A DNA stretch of 64,000 bases from Dermatobacter hominis (GCF_020715685.1 NZ_CP085840.1:1860001-1924000); one strand, 5' to 3'. Shown: positions 34,244-43,397, counted from the stretch's first letter. Numbers and translations: made by a program. Notes: generated from the sequence alone by a model not told the origin.

Positions 34244-35224
34244 TCAGTCCTCCGCTCCGCGGCCGCGACGGCTGAGGCGCCACTCGGGCGGGAACTGCTC
34301 GTCGTTGTCACGGACCGAGTCGGTGAGGCCGCGATCGATCATGTCCTTCAGGACCGCGGAGCCCTCGTCGGGACGGAGCTGCGGGCCCATCGACTCGAGC
34401 AGGCCCGAGATGATGCTGCCCATGTACTCGCCCTGCTGCTGCTTGAAGATCTCGAAGAAGACCTTCTGGACGAACACGGTGTCGGTCGGCCGGGATCGTG
34501 CGCACGCCAACGCGTACCGCTCCGTCATCTGCTCCAGGTCGTCGAACGGCACGACGGTGTTGACGAAGCCGCACTCGTACATCTCGTGAGCGGTGAACGG
34601 TCGACCCGTGAACACCATCTCCATGAAGCGGCGCAGGCCCATCGTCGAGCACCACTGCCACATCCGCGCCGCGTACCCCGCGTAGCGAAACGCGGCGTGA
34701 CCGAAGAGCGCATCATCCGACGAGATGATGATGTCCGCGTCCGCCGCCTGGTAGAAGTGCCAGCCGTAGCAGTAGCCGCGCACCTCGAGGATGCTCACCT
34801 TCTTGAAGTCCTGGAGACTCCGCATCCCGGCGCTCGGATCGGTGTAGTTCTGCAGGTTCGAGGCGCCGTAGCGGTACGCCTTCCTCGGCGGGTACTCGAT
34901 GTCGGCGTCTTCCGGGATCCGAAGGGCTCGCTTCATTCCCGCACCGTCGGGGTCGGCCATGATCTCCATGAGCTCCGGCAGGTCGGCGCCGCTGCCGAGG
35001 TTCGGGCCGTTGGCCCGGATGACGAGGACCTTGACGTCGTCGTCGAAGTTGGCGAGCCGGACGAGGTCGGCGTAGCGGTGCTGCGCACCGATCGTCATCG
35101 CGTTGAGATCCTCGGCGCGGTCGAGGGTGATCGTGGCGATCTTGGTCGCCGGGTCCTTGTCGTAGAGGACGATGTCCTCCGGAGTCGGTCGGTCGGTCGC
35201 TGCCACGTGACGGTCTCCTGTCAT
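34244..35224 (-). CDS. Enoyl-CoA hydratase/isomerase (crotonase) family protein
   Basis: 326 residues, longer than the usual 260. Crotonase features: IATITLDRAEDLNAMT, DDDVKVLVIRANGPNLGSGADLPEL (oxyanion loop), LQDFKKVSILEVRGYCYGWHFYQAADADIIISSDDALFGHAAF, and FTAHEMYECGFVNTVVPFDDLEQ. The insert of about 40 residues after the oxyanion loop (around RKAYRYGASNLQNYTDP) is unusual. It acts on an acyl-CoA made by the adjacent synthetase. The ATG overlaps the synthetase stop (ATGA). Confidence 0.85.
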   Translation of the reverse strand: MTGDRHVAATDRPTPEDIVLYDKDPATKIATITLDRAEDLNAMTIGAQHRYADLVRLANFDDDVKVLVIRANGPNLGSGADLPELMEIMADPDGAGMKRALRIPEDADIEYPPRKAYRYGASNLQNYTDPSAGMRSLQDFKKVSILEVRGYCYGWHFYQAADADIIISSDDALFGHAAFRYAGYAARMWQWCSTMGLRRFMEMVFTGRPFTAHEMYECGFVNTVVPFDDLEQMTERYALACARSRPTDTVFVQKVFFEIFKQQQGEYMGSIISGLLESMGPQLRPDEGSAVLKDMIDRGLTDSVRDNDEQFPPEWRLSRRGRGAED

Positions 35225-36894
35225 CGGATCGCTGGGGAGCGCAGTGCGTCACCGCCGGCGCTGCGGGGGTCTGCAGCGCCGGCGATGACGGTCTCGTCCA
35301 CGAGCCGCGCCAGCTCGAACAGCTGCACCTTGCCGGTCGTGGTCCGCGGCACGTCCTCGTGGGTGATGAACACGATGCGGCGCGGGATCTTGTAGCTGGA
35401 CAGCCGGTCCTTGAGCGCGGCCCGCAACGAATCCTCGGTGGGGGCCGTTCCCGCGGCCGGCACGACGGCGGCGACGACGACCTCGCCGCGCTCGTCGTCC
35501 GGCACGCCGGTGACGAGCGACAGGTCCACGTCGGGCAGGCCGTTCATGGCCGCCTCGACCTCGAGTCGCGACACGTTCGCGGAGCTCGTCTTGACCATGT
35601 CGCCCGCCCGGCCGACGAAGTGGGCGTAGCCGTCGTCGTCCAATCGCACCAGATCACCGGTCGGGTAGTAGCCGTCGGGTGTGAAGACCTGCTCGCGCCG
35701 CACCTTGTAGAACCCGCTCATGAGTGCGCCCCCTCGCACCTGGAGCTCACCGACGGCGCCCGGCGCCACCTCCTCGCCGCTGTCGAGGTCGACGACCCGG
35801 CGTTCGATGCCGTTCACAGCCCGGCCCGCCGCCCCGACCTTGTCCTCGGGAAGACGGACATCGACCGGTTCGGCGCTGTGTGCCGAGAACGTCTCCGACA
35901 TGCCGAGCGGGTTCGAACGGAACCGGGTCGGTATCCGCTCGCCGTGCTCGTCGGCCGTCGGCGCCCCGAGACCCCGGACCGAGGAGATGTCGATGCCCCG
36001 TTCGACGGCCGCTGCTCGCAGCTTGGCGAACATGTGCCAGACGATCACGCAGGTCACGCCGTGCTCCTCGATCGCCTCCAGCACGTCGTCGAGCTCGGGC
36101 GACCGCGGGTAGACGAGCGTCGCGCCGACGCTGAGCACCTGCAGGGCGTAGGCGATGCCGCCCATCCAGAACGCGGGGAGCAACGGCATCAGCCGGTCGC
36201 TGCCCGTGATGCGGAAGGTGGCGGCGAGCGCCGCAGGCTGGGTGGCGACCGACTGCTGGCGGTGCACGACGGCCTTCGGACTCGCCGTGCTCCCTGAGGT
36301 GAAGACGACGAACGCGTCGTCGCCGGGTGCGACCTCTCGTTCGACGGCCTGCAGGAGGTCGCCGTCGGGTGCGTCGGTGGCGTACGCCGCAGCGAGCAGG
36401 TCGTCCAGGGGTCGCGCCCAGCTGATCCCGTGGGTGTCGTCGAGCCAGACCGTACGGAGGTACGGCGCACCGATGAGACGGAGATCTGGTGTCTGGTCGG
36501 GGAGGTCCGCGAAGGCGGCGGCGAGCAGATCGGCGTAGTCCTTGCGGACGAACGACCGCACTCCGATGAGGTGCTGCACGTCGCCGGTCCGCAGGATCGT
36601 GGCGAGCTCTGGCGGCGCGACCAGGGTGCTGATCGGCGTGACGAGCGCACCGATGCGCAGCGCTGCATAGAAGGTGGTCAGCCACAGCGCTCCGTCCGGA
36701 GCGAGCAGCCCCAGACGCGTGCCCTTGCCCACACCGGCCGCCAGCAGCGAGCGCGCCATGCGCGCCGAACGGCGATCCAGCTCGCTGTAGGTGATCGAGT
36801 CGTCCGCGACGACCAGCGCCATCTGATCCGGGCACCGCTGCACCGTCGCTGCGAGAAGCTCCGGGAACGTCTGGGGCCCGGCGAGGTCGGCCAC
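35221..36894 (-). CDS. AMP-dependent acyl-CoA synthetase/ligase
   Basis: About 557 residues of the ANL superfamily: P-loop FVVFTSGSTASPKAVVH, LPAFWMGGIAYALQVLS, GLGAPTADEHGERIPTRFRSNPLGMSETF, YYPTGDLVRLDDDGYAHFVGRAGDMVKTSSANVS, and catalytic Lys in PRTTTGKVQLFELARL. It activates a carboxylic acid with ATP and CoA. The GTG at 36892-36894, just after the upstream stop, is preferred. A GTG at 36930 would overlap that gene by 29 bases. Central gene of the catabolic operon; it implies a free-acid substrate or intermediate. Confidence 0.9.
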   Translation of the reverse strand: MADLAGPQTFPELLAATVQRCPDQMALVVADDSITYSELDRRSARMARSLLAAGVGKGTRLGLLAPDGALWLTTFYAALRIGALVTPISTLVAPPELATILRTGDVQHLIGVRSFVRKDYADLLAAAFADLPDQTPDLRLIGAPYLRTVWLDDTHGISWARPLDDLLAAAYATDAPDGDLLQAVEREVAPGDDAFVVFTSGSTASPKAVVHRQQSVATQPAALAATFRITGSDRLMPLLPAFWMGGIAYALQVLSVGATLVYPRSPELDDVLEAIEEHGVTCVIVWHMFAKLRAAAVERGIDISSVRGLGAPTADEHGERIPTRFRSNPLGMSETFSAHSAEPVDVRLPEDKVGAAGRAVNGIERRVVDLDSGEEVAPGAVGELQVRGGALMSGFYKVRREQVFTPDGYYPTGDLVRLDDDGYAHFVGRAGDMVKTSSANVSRLEVEAAMNGLPDVDLSLVTGVPDDERGEVVVAAVVPAAGTAPTEDSLRAALKDRLSSYKIPRRIVFITHEDVPRTTTGKVQLFELARLVDETVIAGAADPRSAGGDALRSPAIR

Positions 36895-36901
36895 CTGTGA
36901 C

Positions 36902-37453
36902 CTACTCGCGGGTCCGGCTGCGTGGTCCACCGATGACCGCTTCCGTGCCGTCCCAGGTCTCGGCCGCGCGGTGCATGTGGGCGAACCACGTGGAGCGCAT
37001 CTCGCTCGGTTCGAGGAGCTCCATCATGAAGCCGAGCGTCGGTGACGTGTCGACCCAGCACGTGCGGCTGCCGCCGACGGCGCCCTCGAACGCGAGCGCT
37101 GCACCGCCGGCGATGAGCGCGTTCCTCTCCGCGTCGTAGTCCACGCACACTCGTGCGAGGTGGTGCAATCCGGATTCACCGCGTCGGAAGAGGTCGCGGA
37201 AGACCCCGACGTCGTCGTTGTCCTGGCAGACGAGCTCGATCTGGATGTCGCCGGCGTACGCCATCGCCGCGGTGACTCTCGGGAACGCGGCCGGTGAGTC
37301 GCGGTGGACGCCGTCGTCGAACGGCACCCCGTCGAACCAGAAGAAGGGCCCGACCCCGAGTTGTCGGGCCCAGGTGTCGATCGCCGCGTCGAGGTCGTCG
37401 ACGAGCCAGCACGCCTGCATGACGTCTCGGTTGGGCAGGTGGGGCAGGTTCAC
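36902..37453 (-). CDS. VOC-family protein, methylmalonyl-CoA-epimerase-like fold
   Basis: 183 residues: NRDVMQACWLVDDLDAAIDTWARQLGVGPFFWFDGVPF, IQIELVCQDNDDVGVFRDLFRRGESGLHHLARVCVDYDAERNALIAGG, and TCWVDTSPTLGFMMELLEPSE. His and Glu residues in GLHHLA and MMELLE fit the metal site. The GTG at 37451-37453 has AAGGA five bases upstream. An ATG at 37481-37483 would add ten residues with a poor site. It lies between the PhyH and synthetase genes of the operon. Confidence 0.82.
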   Translation of the reverse strand: MNLPHLPNRDVMQACWLVDDLDAAIDTWARQLGVGPFFWFDGVPFDDGVHRDSPAAFPRVTAAMAYAGDIQIELVCQDNDDVGVFRDLFRRGESGLHHLARVCVDYDAERNALIAGGAALAFEGAVGGSRTCWVDTSPTLGFMMELLEPSEMRSTWFAHMHRAAETWDGTEAVIGGPRSRTRE

Positions 37454-37505
37454 GTTCGTCCTTGGTCGCGCCGGAGCGGACATCCGTCGCCGTTGGTGAC
37501 GGTCG

Positions 37506-38351
37506 TCAGCTGATGACCGGGAACCGCTCACCGGCGAGCGGTTCCCACTGCCGCAGATCGCGTGTCCGGAAGTTCGGGCACGGCGAGCCGTTCCAGCAGA
37601 TGTCTTCGGGCTGCGTGACGACGAGGTACGCCCAACGCGGGCGGTCCATCGTGTTCTCGCCCGCGCCGTGGACCGTGAGGTGGGTGTGCACGGTGATGTC
37701 GCCGACCTCGTAGGTCACCGGCTCGGTGAGCTCGAGCTGGCGCAGGTCCGGGAACACCTCGAGCGCATCTCGTTCGCCGTAGGTCGTGTAGTCGCCGAGC
37801 ACTCCGGCCCGGTGCGACCCGCTGACGAAGGACATCGTGCCGGCCTCCGGGCCGTAGGCCTCGAGCGGCATCCAGAACGTCATCCCGCCGGATCGGTCGA
37901 CCGCGAACGTGATGAAGTCCTGGTGGAACGCGGTCGGGCCGTTGCCCTTGTGCATCGACTTCCTCGAGCTCGGCAGCTTCGGCACGAAGAAGTCGGAGTA
38001 GTAACGGGTGTCGAGCAGTCCGCCGTCGGGCGCAGCGCGCCGCTGGAGCAGCTTGGCGTTCTTGCCGACGTCCTCCAGCAGGGGCCGGAGCACTGGGTTC
38101 GACAGCCCGAACGTGAGGTGGGCGTTGAAGTAGTCGAGGCCGAAGTTGCCGTCCTCGGCCGCCTGCTCGAAGCCCGGGGGGATCGGGTTGCTGTCGGCGT
38201 CGTCACCCATCGCGTCGTGCGCGAGGTCGAGCATCCGGGCGATGACGTCCGGGTCGACGAACTGCGCCAGCTTCACCCAACCGTGCTCCTGGAGGTGGTC
38301 GACCTCTTCGGAGGTGACCGTGCGGCATGGCGACGTCAACTGGTCGTTCAC
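37506..38351 (-). CDS. Phytanoyl-CoA dioxygenase (PhyH) family protein
   Basis: 281 residues. It begins VTSEEVDHLQEHGWVKLAQFVDPDVIARML. Iron ligands are the HxD in TAFHQDFITF and the distal His in LTVHGAGENT, followed by Arg in DRPRWAYLV for 2-oxoglutarate; WMPLEAYGPEAGTMSFVSGSHRAG is typical of the family. It should hydroxylate an aliphatic or acyl-CoA-type substrate using O2 and 2-oxoglutarate. The GTG at 38349-38351 overlaps the upstream stop (GTGA). Confidence 0.88.
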   Translation of the reverse strand: MNDQLTSPCRTVTSEEVDHLQEHGWVKLAQFVDPDVIARMLDLAHDAMGDDADSNPIPPGFEQAAEDGNFGLDYFNAHLTFGLSNPVLRPLLEDVGKNAKLLQRRAAPDGGLLDTRYYSDFFVPKLPSSRKSMHKGNGPTAFHQDFITFAVDRSGGMTFWMPLEAYGPEAGTMSFVSGSHRAGVLGDYTTYGERDALEVFPDLRQLELTEPVTYEVGDITVHTHLTVHGAGENTMDRPRWAYLVVTQPEDICWNGSPCPNFRTRDLRQWEPLAGERFPVIS

Positions 38352-39727
38352 ACGAAGCTCCCTGGTCCGGTGCGGAACGCGTAGAGCCCGACGGCTTCGG
38401 TGTCGGGTGGGGTGAACGGTGTGGCCAGATCGCTGACCGTCGGCCCGATGCGGGCGGCGATCGCTTCGAGCTTCGGACGATCCAGTCCGTACACACCGAT
38501 CGCCGTGTCGGCGAGGTACTGCCGCGTGTGGACGGGGTCGATGTCGTGGAAGGTGAACTGCATGGCTTCGCGCGTGTGCGGCCAGGTGCCTTCGGCGTGC
38601 GGGTAGTCGTCGCCCCACATCGTGTTGGCCACCAGGTCGTGCTCGACGCCGAACTTCGCCTCCCAGTTCGAGAGGAAGCTCGCCCCGATGAAGCAGTTCC
38701 GCCGGAAGTAGTCCGACGGCCGCTCCGGCAGCGTCTTGCGGAGCTGCGTCCCTCCGGGACCGGAGTAGAGGCCGTCCATGTCGGCCATGACCTGCGGCGC
38801 CCAGTCCATCCACTGTTCGGTCATGACCAGCTTGAGCGCCGGGTGGCGATCGAACACGCCGCCGAGCACCATGACCCACACTCCGCGCCGGGTCCGCCAG
38901 GCGGTCTCCATCATGTACATCGACTGGGCGCCGTCACCCCGGTACGGGAAGTGCTCTCCGCCCCCGCCGTGGGTGTTGAGCGACAGGCCCGTCTCCGCGC
39001 ACGCCGACCACAGCGGATCCCAGACCGGGTCGTTGAGCATCGGGAAGTCGCCCCGAGGGGCGGGCAGGTTGACGCCTCTCAGCCCCGCCTCTGCCGCCCA
39101 CTGCACTTCACGGACGCACGCATCCGGATCGGAGATCGGGATGTGCGCGATCCCCGCATGGCGTTCCGGAGCGTTCGACACGAAGTCGGCGAGCCACCTG
39201 TTGTACATGCGGACGCCCACCGGTTCGAGCGCGTTGTAGCGCGTGTCGCCCCAGGCGATCAGCCCGGTGGTCGAGAACGGGATCGACTGGCCGTTCAGCC
39301 CGCCGTGGAAGATGACCGATGCCGCGACGCCGGCGGCGTCCATGTCCTCGATGCGGGCGCCGTGGTCCTGGAGACCGGGGCACAGACTGGCCTCGAAGCT
39401 GCGCTGGATGAAGCTGAACGTGACCTGGTCGGCGTGACGGATCCCCGCAGACTCGGCGAAGGCCGCGATCTGCTCGGGGTCGAGGCGCTTGCCGAGCGAC
39501 CAGCTCTCGTCCTCCCCGTCCTTCGATGCCTCGCTCGAGCGCCACGAGAGCAGGCCGTGACCTTCCATCTCGGCGACGAACCGGTCGAAGTCGTCTCGAT
39601 GCGCGGTCGGGCAGTACGGACCGAGCTGGTCCACGACCGACGGTCCGACGTGGCTGTCGATCGAGACGACCACGTATCGATCGTCGGCTCGGGACGCTTC
39701 CCGAGAGCCGGATTCGGCGTCCAGCAT
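38348..39727 (-). CDS. Amidohydrolase family 2 (aminocarboxymuconate-semialdehyde-decarboxylase-like) enzyme
   Basis: 459 residues. It starts VVVSIDSHVGPSV, where DSH replaces the usual DxHxH metal site. Later come LSLNTHGGGGEHFPYRG, FDRHPALKLVMTEQWMDWAP with the H-P-x-L-K signature of the ACMSD/amidohydrolase-2 group, and NTMWGDDYPHAEGTWPHTRE with the active-site Asp. Decarboxylation or C-C bond hydrolysis is expected from the family. The ATG at 39725-39727 is preceded by GAGGGGG. First gene of the seven-gene operon behind operator copy 2. Confidence 0.85.
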   Translation of the reverse strand: MLDAESGSREASRADDRYVVVSIDSHVGPSVVDQLGPYCPTAHRDDFDRFVAEMEGHGLLSWRSSEASKDGEDESWSLGKRLDPEQIAAFAESAGIRHADQVTFSFIQRSFEASLCPGLQDHGARIEDMDAAGVAASVIFHGGLNGQSIPFSTTGLIAWGDTRYNALEPVGVRMYNRWLADFVSNAPERHAGIAHIPISDPDACVREVQWAAEAGLRGVNLPAPRGDFPMLNDPVWDPLWSACAETGLSLNTHGGGGEHFPYRGDGAQSMYMMETAWRTRRGVWVMVLGGVFDRHPALKLVMTEQWMDWAPQVMADMDGLYSGPGGTQLRKTLPERPSDYFRRNCFIGASFLSNWEAKFGVEHDLVANTMWGDDYPHAEGTWPHTREAMQFTFHDIDPVHTRQYLADTAIGVYGLDRPKLEAIAARIGPTVSDLATPFTPPDTEAVGLYAFRTGPGSFV

Positions 39728-39766
39728 CACACCCCCTCGATCTGGTCTACGGCTCACAGTACGACG

Positions 39767-39787
39767 AGGTGGCACGCAGTGCCACCT
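39767..39787. promoter_or_regulatory. Operator copy 2 between divergent amidohydrolase and TetR genes
   Basis: The 21-bp palindrome has the core GGTGGCACGCAGTGCCACC, with one base off the consensus near the centre. It lies between the seven-gene operon (start 39727, minus) and the TetR gene (start 39859, plus), the classical place for autoregulation. On the minus strand, TACTGT lies a few bases beyond it. Confidence 0.75.
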
Positions 39788-39858
39788 CCAGTGTCCCGCC
39801 GGATGGCACAGCGATCGACGAGCGGGATCACCGTCGACAGCTCCGGGAGGGTCCTGCT

Positions 39859-40509
39859 GTGCAGGTGCTAGAACCGGTGGCCGTGGCGCCACGGACGAAC
39901 GCTGCGGCGAACCCGCAGATGATCACGTCGACCCTCGAGATCGAGCAGGCCGCCCTCCGAGTCTTCGAGGAGCGGGGATTCGACTCGACCACGATCGAGG
40001 AGATCGCCGCAGCGGCCGGGATCTCGAGGCGCACCTTCTTCCGGTACTTCTCGTCGAAGAACGACATCCTGTTCGCCGGGTTCCCGGACCTGCTCGTCGA
40101 GCTCGAGGAGTGGCTCGCCGCCGCCGACCCGGATCGGCCGATGCTCGACGTCATCGCCGAAGCGACGATCCGGTTCAACCGCATCCACAGCGACGGGATC
40201 GCGGCGCACCGTGAGCGGATGGAGCTGATCCTGCACACGCCGGCTCTGCGGGCGAACGCATCGCTGCGCCACTCCGAGTGGGGCGCAGTCGTCGCCCGGT
40301 TCGCCGCAGCTCGGCTCGGCGTTCCCGAGGACGACCTCGCCGCGCAGGTCGTCGGCCATGCCGCGCTCGGCGCCGGCAACGCGGCCTACGAGCGGTGGCT
40401 GATCGACCCGTCAGCCGATCTCACGCAGCTGATCACGGAAGCGTTCGCCGTCACCCAATCGCTGGGCGACCTCGGTCGAGCCGCACGGACCGGCCGCCGA
40501 CGCCGCTGA
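39859..40509 (+). CDS. TetR-family regulator, probable repressor of the catabolic regulon
   Basis: 216 residues. A TetR_N HTH near residues 26-70 (EIEQAALRVFEERGFDSTTIEEIAAAAGISRRTFFRYFSSKNDILF) resembles the subgroup with the R-R-T-F-F-R-Y-F signature. A helical ligand domain follows, including LAAQVVGHAALGAGNAAYERWL. The GTG at 39859 has GGAGGG seven bases upstream. Operator copy 2 lies 70 bases upstream. It is the only regulator gene in the cluster, so it probably binds all four palindromes; the inducer is likely a pathway compound (inference). Confidence 0.88.
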   Translation: MQVLEPVAVAPRTNAAANPQMITSTLEIEQAALRVFEERGFDSTTIEEIAAAAGISRRTFFRYFSSKNDILFAGFPDLLVELEEWLAAADPDRPMLDVIAEATIRFNRIHSDGIAAHRERMELILHTPALRANASLRHSEWGAVVARFAAARLGVPEDDLAAQVVGHAALGAGNAAYERWLIDPSADLTQLITEAFAVTQSLGDLGRAARTGRRRR

Positions 40510-40522
40510 CGTCCATCAGTGC

Positions 40523-40909
40523 TCAGTGAGGAAGGGGCGCATCGTTGTCCAGCCCGGGAGCCATGAGGTAGAGGCAGAACTCGTTGCCCTCCGGGTCGGC
40601 CATGCAGCGCCACGAGAACCCCTCGAGCCTGTGGGTCATCCCGGGCTCGAGCCATGAACCGCCGAGCTCCTCGACCTTGGCCGTCGGCCCGTCGAGGTCG
40701 TCGACGACGAGGTCGAAGTGTGCGCGGTTCTTGCCCGCCTTCGCCTCCGGTACCCGTTGGAGCACCACCATCAGCCCTTCGCGATTCGGGCCGAGGGCCG
40801 TGTAGCGGCCGTCGTCGTAGCTGAGCAGGACCTCGACGTCCTGGATCTGTGTCCAGAACTCGACGAGCGGCTCCGGGTCCCGGGTGTCGAGGACGATGTA
40901 GGCGGGCAT
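40523..40909 (-). CDS. VOC/glyoxalase-family protein
   Basis: 128 residues: YIVLDTRDPEPLVEFWTQIQDVEVLLSYDDGRYTALGPN, AHFDLVVDDLDGPTAKVEELGGSWLEPG, FSWRCMADPEGNEFCLYLM. The last metal-ligand-type Glu is visible in GNEFCL. It starts nine bases after the P450 stop, so both are in the unit controlled by operator copy 3, and it converges on the TetR gene. Third VOC protein in the regulon. Function is unknown, but VOC members often process ring-cleavage or CoA intermediates. Confidence 0.85.
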   Translation of the reverse strand: MPAYIVLDTRDPEPLVEFWTQIQDVEVLLSYDDGRYTALGPNREGLMVVLQRVPEAKAGKNRAHFDLVVDDLDGPTAKVEELGGSWLEPGMTHRLEGFSWRCMADPEGNEFCLYLMAPGLDNDAPLPH

Positions 40910-40918
40910 GGCTCTCCT

Positions 40919-42124
40919 TCAGCGCGTCGGCAGGATGGCGGGCAAGGTCGACCAGCCGCGCACCTGCGAGCTGTCCATCCGTGCGTTGTCCCAGTCGATG
41001 TCCCACTCGGGGAAGCGGGTCAGGATCTCGTCCATCGCGATGCGCCCCTCCAGTCGGGCCAGCGCGGCGCCGAGGCAGAAGTGGATCCCGTAGCCGAACG
41101 TGAGGTGGTGGTTGATCTGGCGGTGGATGTCGAACTCGTCACCGTCGGGCGGGAACGCCCGGTGGTCTCGGTTGGCTGAGGCGAGGATGGCCATCATCAC
41201 CGACCCCTTCGGGACGGTCTGGCCGTGGATCTCGACGTCCTCGGTCACGTAGCGGCAGGCCTGCAGTGCGGGAGGCTCGTAGCGCAGGAGCTCCTCGACG
41301 GCGTTGGGGACGAGCGACCGGTCGTCGCAGAGCTCCTGTCGCTGGCCGGGGTGGAGGGCCAGGTTCTTGCCCATGTGGCCGATGACGCGGTTGGTGGTCT
41401 CGTTGCCGGCGGTGGCGAGGACGTTGACGAAGATGAGCAGCTCGTCGTGGGTGAGCGTCCGGACGGTCCCGGTCTCGTCCTCGAACTCCGACAGGATCAG
41501 CGCGGTCATGAGGTCGTCGGACGGGTGCTCGCGCCGCCAGTTGATGTAGTCCTCGAAGAACGTGGCGTCGGCGAACTGGTCCTCGCTGAACTCGCCCGGC
41601 TTGCCGACTTCCCGACGGATGCCCTCGTCCTTGTGGACGCGGAGGTCCTCCTGGTCCTGGACCGGGATGCCGAGCAGCATCCCGATGACCCGCATGGGCA
41701 TCCGGGCGCCCAGGTCGAGCACGAAGTCGATGCGCTCGGCACCGACCAGGGGATCGAGCACCTCGGCGCACAGGTCTCGGATCTGTGGCTCGAGGGCGTT
41801 CATCTTCTTCGGAGTGAACACCCGGGACAGGAGGCCGCGGTGCGCCGTGTGGATCGGCGGGTCCTCGAAGATGAAGACCCCGGACGGCAGGTCCATCTCC
41901 ATCTTGATGAGCTCGAGGATCCCCCCTCGCGCCGAGCTGTAGGTGCCAGGGTCCTTGAGCACCCCCTCGACGTCATCGAACCGGCTCACGGCGTAGAAGT
42001 CGTGGCGCTCGTTGTAGTAGAGCGGCGCCTCCTCCCGCATTCGCCGGAACGTGGGGAACGGATCCCACTGCAGGTCCGGGTCGTAGGGGTCGTAGTAGAG
42101 GTCTTCGCTCGTCGCCGTCGTCAT
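40919..42124 (-). CDS. Cytochrome P450 (first of two in the regulon)
   Basis: 401 residues, the size of soluble bacterial P450s. I-helix oxygen-activation segment LATAGNETTNR, K-helix ExxR in VEELLRYEPPA, and heme-binding loop FGYGIHFCLGAALAR with the axial Cys. It needs ferredoxin and reductase partners, which are not encoded here. It is similar in sequence to the P450 at 42210, especially in VFTPKKM and EHPSDDLMT, indicating a duplication. The ATG at 42122-42124 follows GCGGAGAC. Operator copy 3 lies about 30 bases upstream. Confidence 0.93.
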   Translation of the reverse strand: MTTATSEDLYYDPYDPDLQWDPFPTFRRMREEAPLYYNERHDFYAVSRFDDVEGVLKDPGTYSSARGGILELIKMEMDLPSGVFIFEDPPIHTAHRGLLSRVFTPKKMNALEPQIRDLCAEVLDPLVGAERIDFVLDLGARMPMRVIGMLLGIPVQDQEDLRVHKDEGIRREVGKPGEFSEDQFADATFFEDYINWRREHPSDDLMTALILSEFEDETGTVRTLTHDELLIFVNVLATAGNETTNRVIGHMGKNLALHPGQRQELCDDRSLVPNAVEELLRYEPPALQACRYVTEDVEIHGQTVPKGSVMMAILASANRDHRAFPPDGDEFDIHRQINHHLTFGYGIHFCLGAALARLEGRIAMDEILTRFPEWDIDWDNARMDSSQVRGWSTLPAILPTR

Positions 42125-42153
42125 GTCTCCGCTCTCCGTCGGTGTCCCGCCTG

Positions 42154-42174
42154 GGGTGGCACTCAGTGCCATGG
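42154..42174 (-). promoter_or_regulatory. Operator copy 3 upstream of the first P450
   Basis: GGTGGCACTCAGTGCCA matches the consensus over 17 bases, with the last three positions of the right arm diverged. On the minus strand TAGTCT lies just upstream, so here the site may overlap the start of transcription rather than the -35 box. Confidence 0.68.
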
Positions 42175-42209
42175 ACAGACTATGACACGGCCGAGCCCGT
42201 GCAGGCCGA

Positions 42210-43397
42210 TCACGGGAGGACCATCGGCAGCGTCGCCCAACCGCGGATCGTCGAGCTGGGAGCGAGCTGCGCGCCGCGGACGTCCACGGTCCAGTCCGGG
42301 AATCTCTCGAGCAGCTCTTCGAGCACGATGCGGCCCTGCAACCGAGCGAGCGCGGCGCCGAGGCAGTAGTGGATCCCGAAGCCGAACGTCAGGTGCGCGC
42401 CGACGGCCCGGTGGATGTCGAAGTCGTCGCCGTCGTCATAGCGCCGGTCGTCGCGGTTCGCGGCGCCGATCACGAACAGCATCACGCTGCCCTCCGGGAC
42501 CGTCGCGCCGTGGAGCACGACGTCGCGGGTCACGTACCTCGCAGCGAATGGCGCTGGAGGTTCGAATCGGAGCAGCTCCTCGATCGCGTTCGGGATCAAC
42601 GACGGGTCCGATGCCAGCTCGCGACGTTGCTCGGGGTGGTCCGCGAGCACCTTGCCGGCCCACCCGATGAGGTGCCTGGTGGTCTCGTTGCCGGCGCCGG
42701 CGAGGACGTTCACGTAGGTGAGGATCTCCGACCGCTCGAGTCGCCTCGTCCCTCCGCGCCCGTCATCGATCTCCGCGGCGATGAGCAGCGTCATCAGGTC
42801 GTCCGAAGGGTGCTCCATGCGCCAGTCGACGTAGTCGGCGAACGCGGCGCCGCTCGCGAAGTCGGCCGACACCTTCAACGGCTGGCCGTCGGTGGTGTGC
42901 ATGTCTGCCTCGGGCCGGTCACGGATGGCGCGCTGGTCGTCCTCCGGGATGCCGAGCAGCATCCCGATGGTCCGCATCGGGACCGCCGCGGCCACCTCGT
43001 CGATCAGGTCGAACCCGCCCGAACCGACGACCGGGTCGAGGCAGGCGGCGCAGTACTGGCGGATGCGATCCTCCAGCGCCGCCATCTTCTTCGGCGTGAA
43101 CACACGGGAGAGGACCGCCCGGTGGAGGGTGTGGGTCGGCGGATCCTCGTAGATGACCACGCCGGAGGGCATCTCGAAGCCGGCCTTGATGAACTCGATG
43201 ATGTTCCCGCGGCTCGAGGAGTAGGTGACGGCGTCACGGAGCCCGGCCTCCACGTCGCCGTACCGGCTGAGGGCGTAGAAGTCGTGCTCCTCGCTGAAGT
43301 AAAGCGGCGCCTCGTCCCGCAACCGCGCGTACGTGGCGTACGGATCCGCGCTCAGCGCGAAGTCGTACGGGTCGTAGTGGATCGCTTCGGTGGTCAC
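42210..43397 (-). CDS. Cytochrome P450 (second of two in the regulon)
   Basis: 395 residues. I-helix LAGAGNETTRH, ExxR in IEELLRFEPPA, heme loop FGFGIHYCLGAALARLQG with the axial Cys. The N-terminal FYALSRYGDV and VFTPKKMAAL match the first P450 closely, so they are paralogues, possibly for successive oxidations or for different substrates. The GTG at 43395-43397 overlaps the SDR stop (GTGA), giving tight coupling with that dehydrogenase. Redox partners are absent from the window. Confidence 0.93.
   Translation of the reverse strand: MTTEAIHYDPYDFALSADPYATYARLRDEAPLYFSEEHDFYALSRYGDVEAGLRDAVTYSSSRGNIIEFIKAGFEMPSGVVIYEDPPTHTLHRAVLSRVFTPKKMAALEDRIRQYCAACLDPVVGSGGFDLIDEVAAAVPMRTIGMLLGIPEDDQRAIRDRPEADMHTTDGQPLKVSADFASGAAFADYVDWRMEHPSDDLMTLLIAAEIDDGRGGTRRLERSEILTYVNVLAGAGNETTRHLIGWAGKVLADHPEQRRELASDPSLIPNAIEELLRFEPPAPFAARYVTRDVVLHGATVPEGSVMLFVIGAANRDDRRYDDGDDFDIHRAVGAHLTFGFGIHYCLGAALARLQGRIVLEELLERFPDWTVDVRGAQLAPSSTIRGWATLPMVLP

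Noticed and set aside
33266..35395. 709-codon open frame on the plus strand opposite three catabolic genes
   Set aside because: It is the mirror of real coding sequence in a 70% GC genome; Arg/Val/Asp-rich composition, no domain. Similar shadows at 8843-10645, 12408-13952, 51428-53293 and 54513-57344 were rejected for the same reason.
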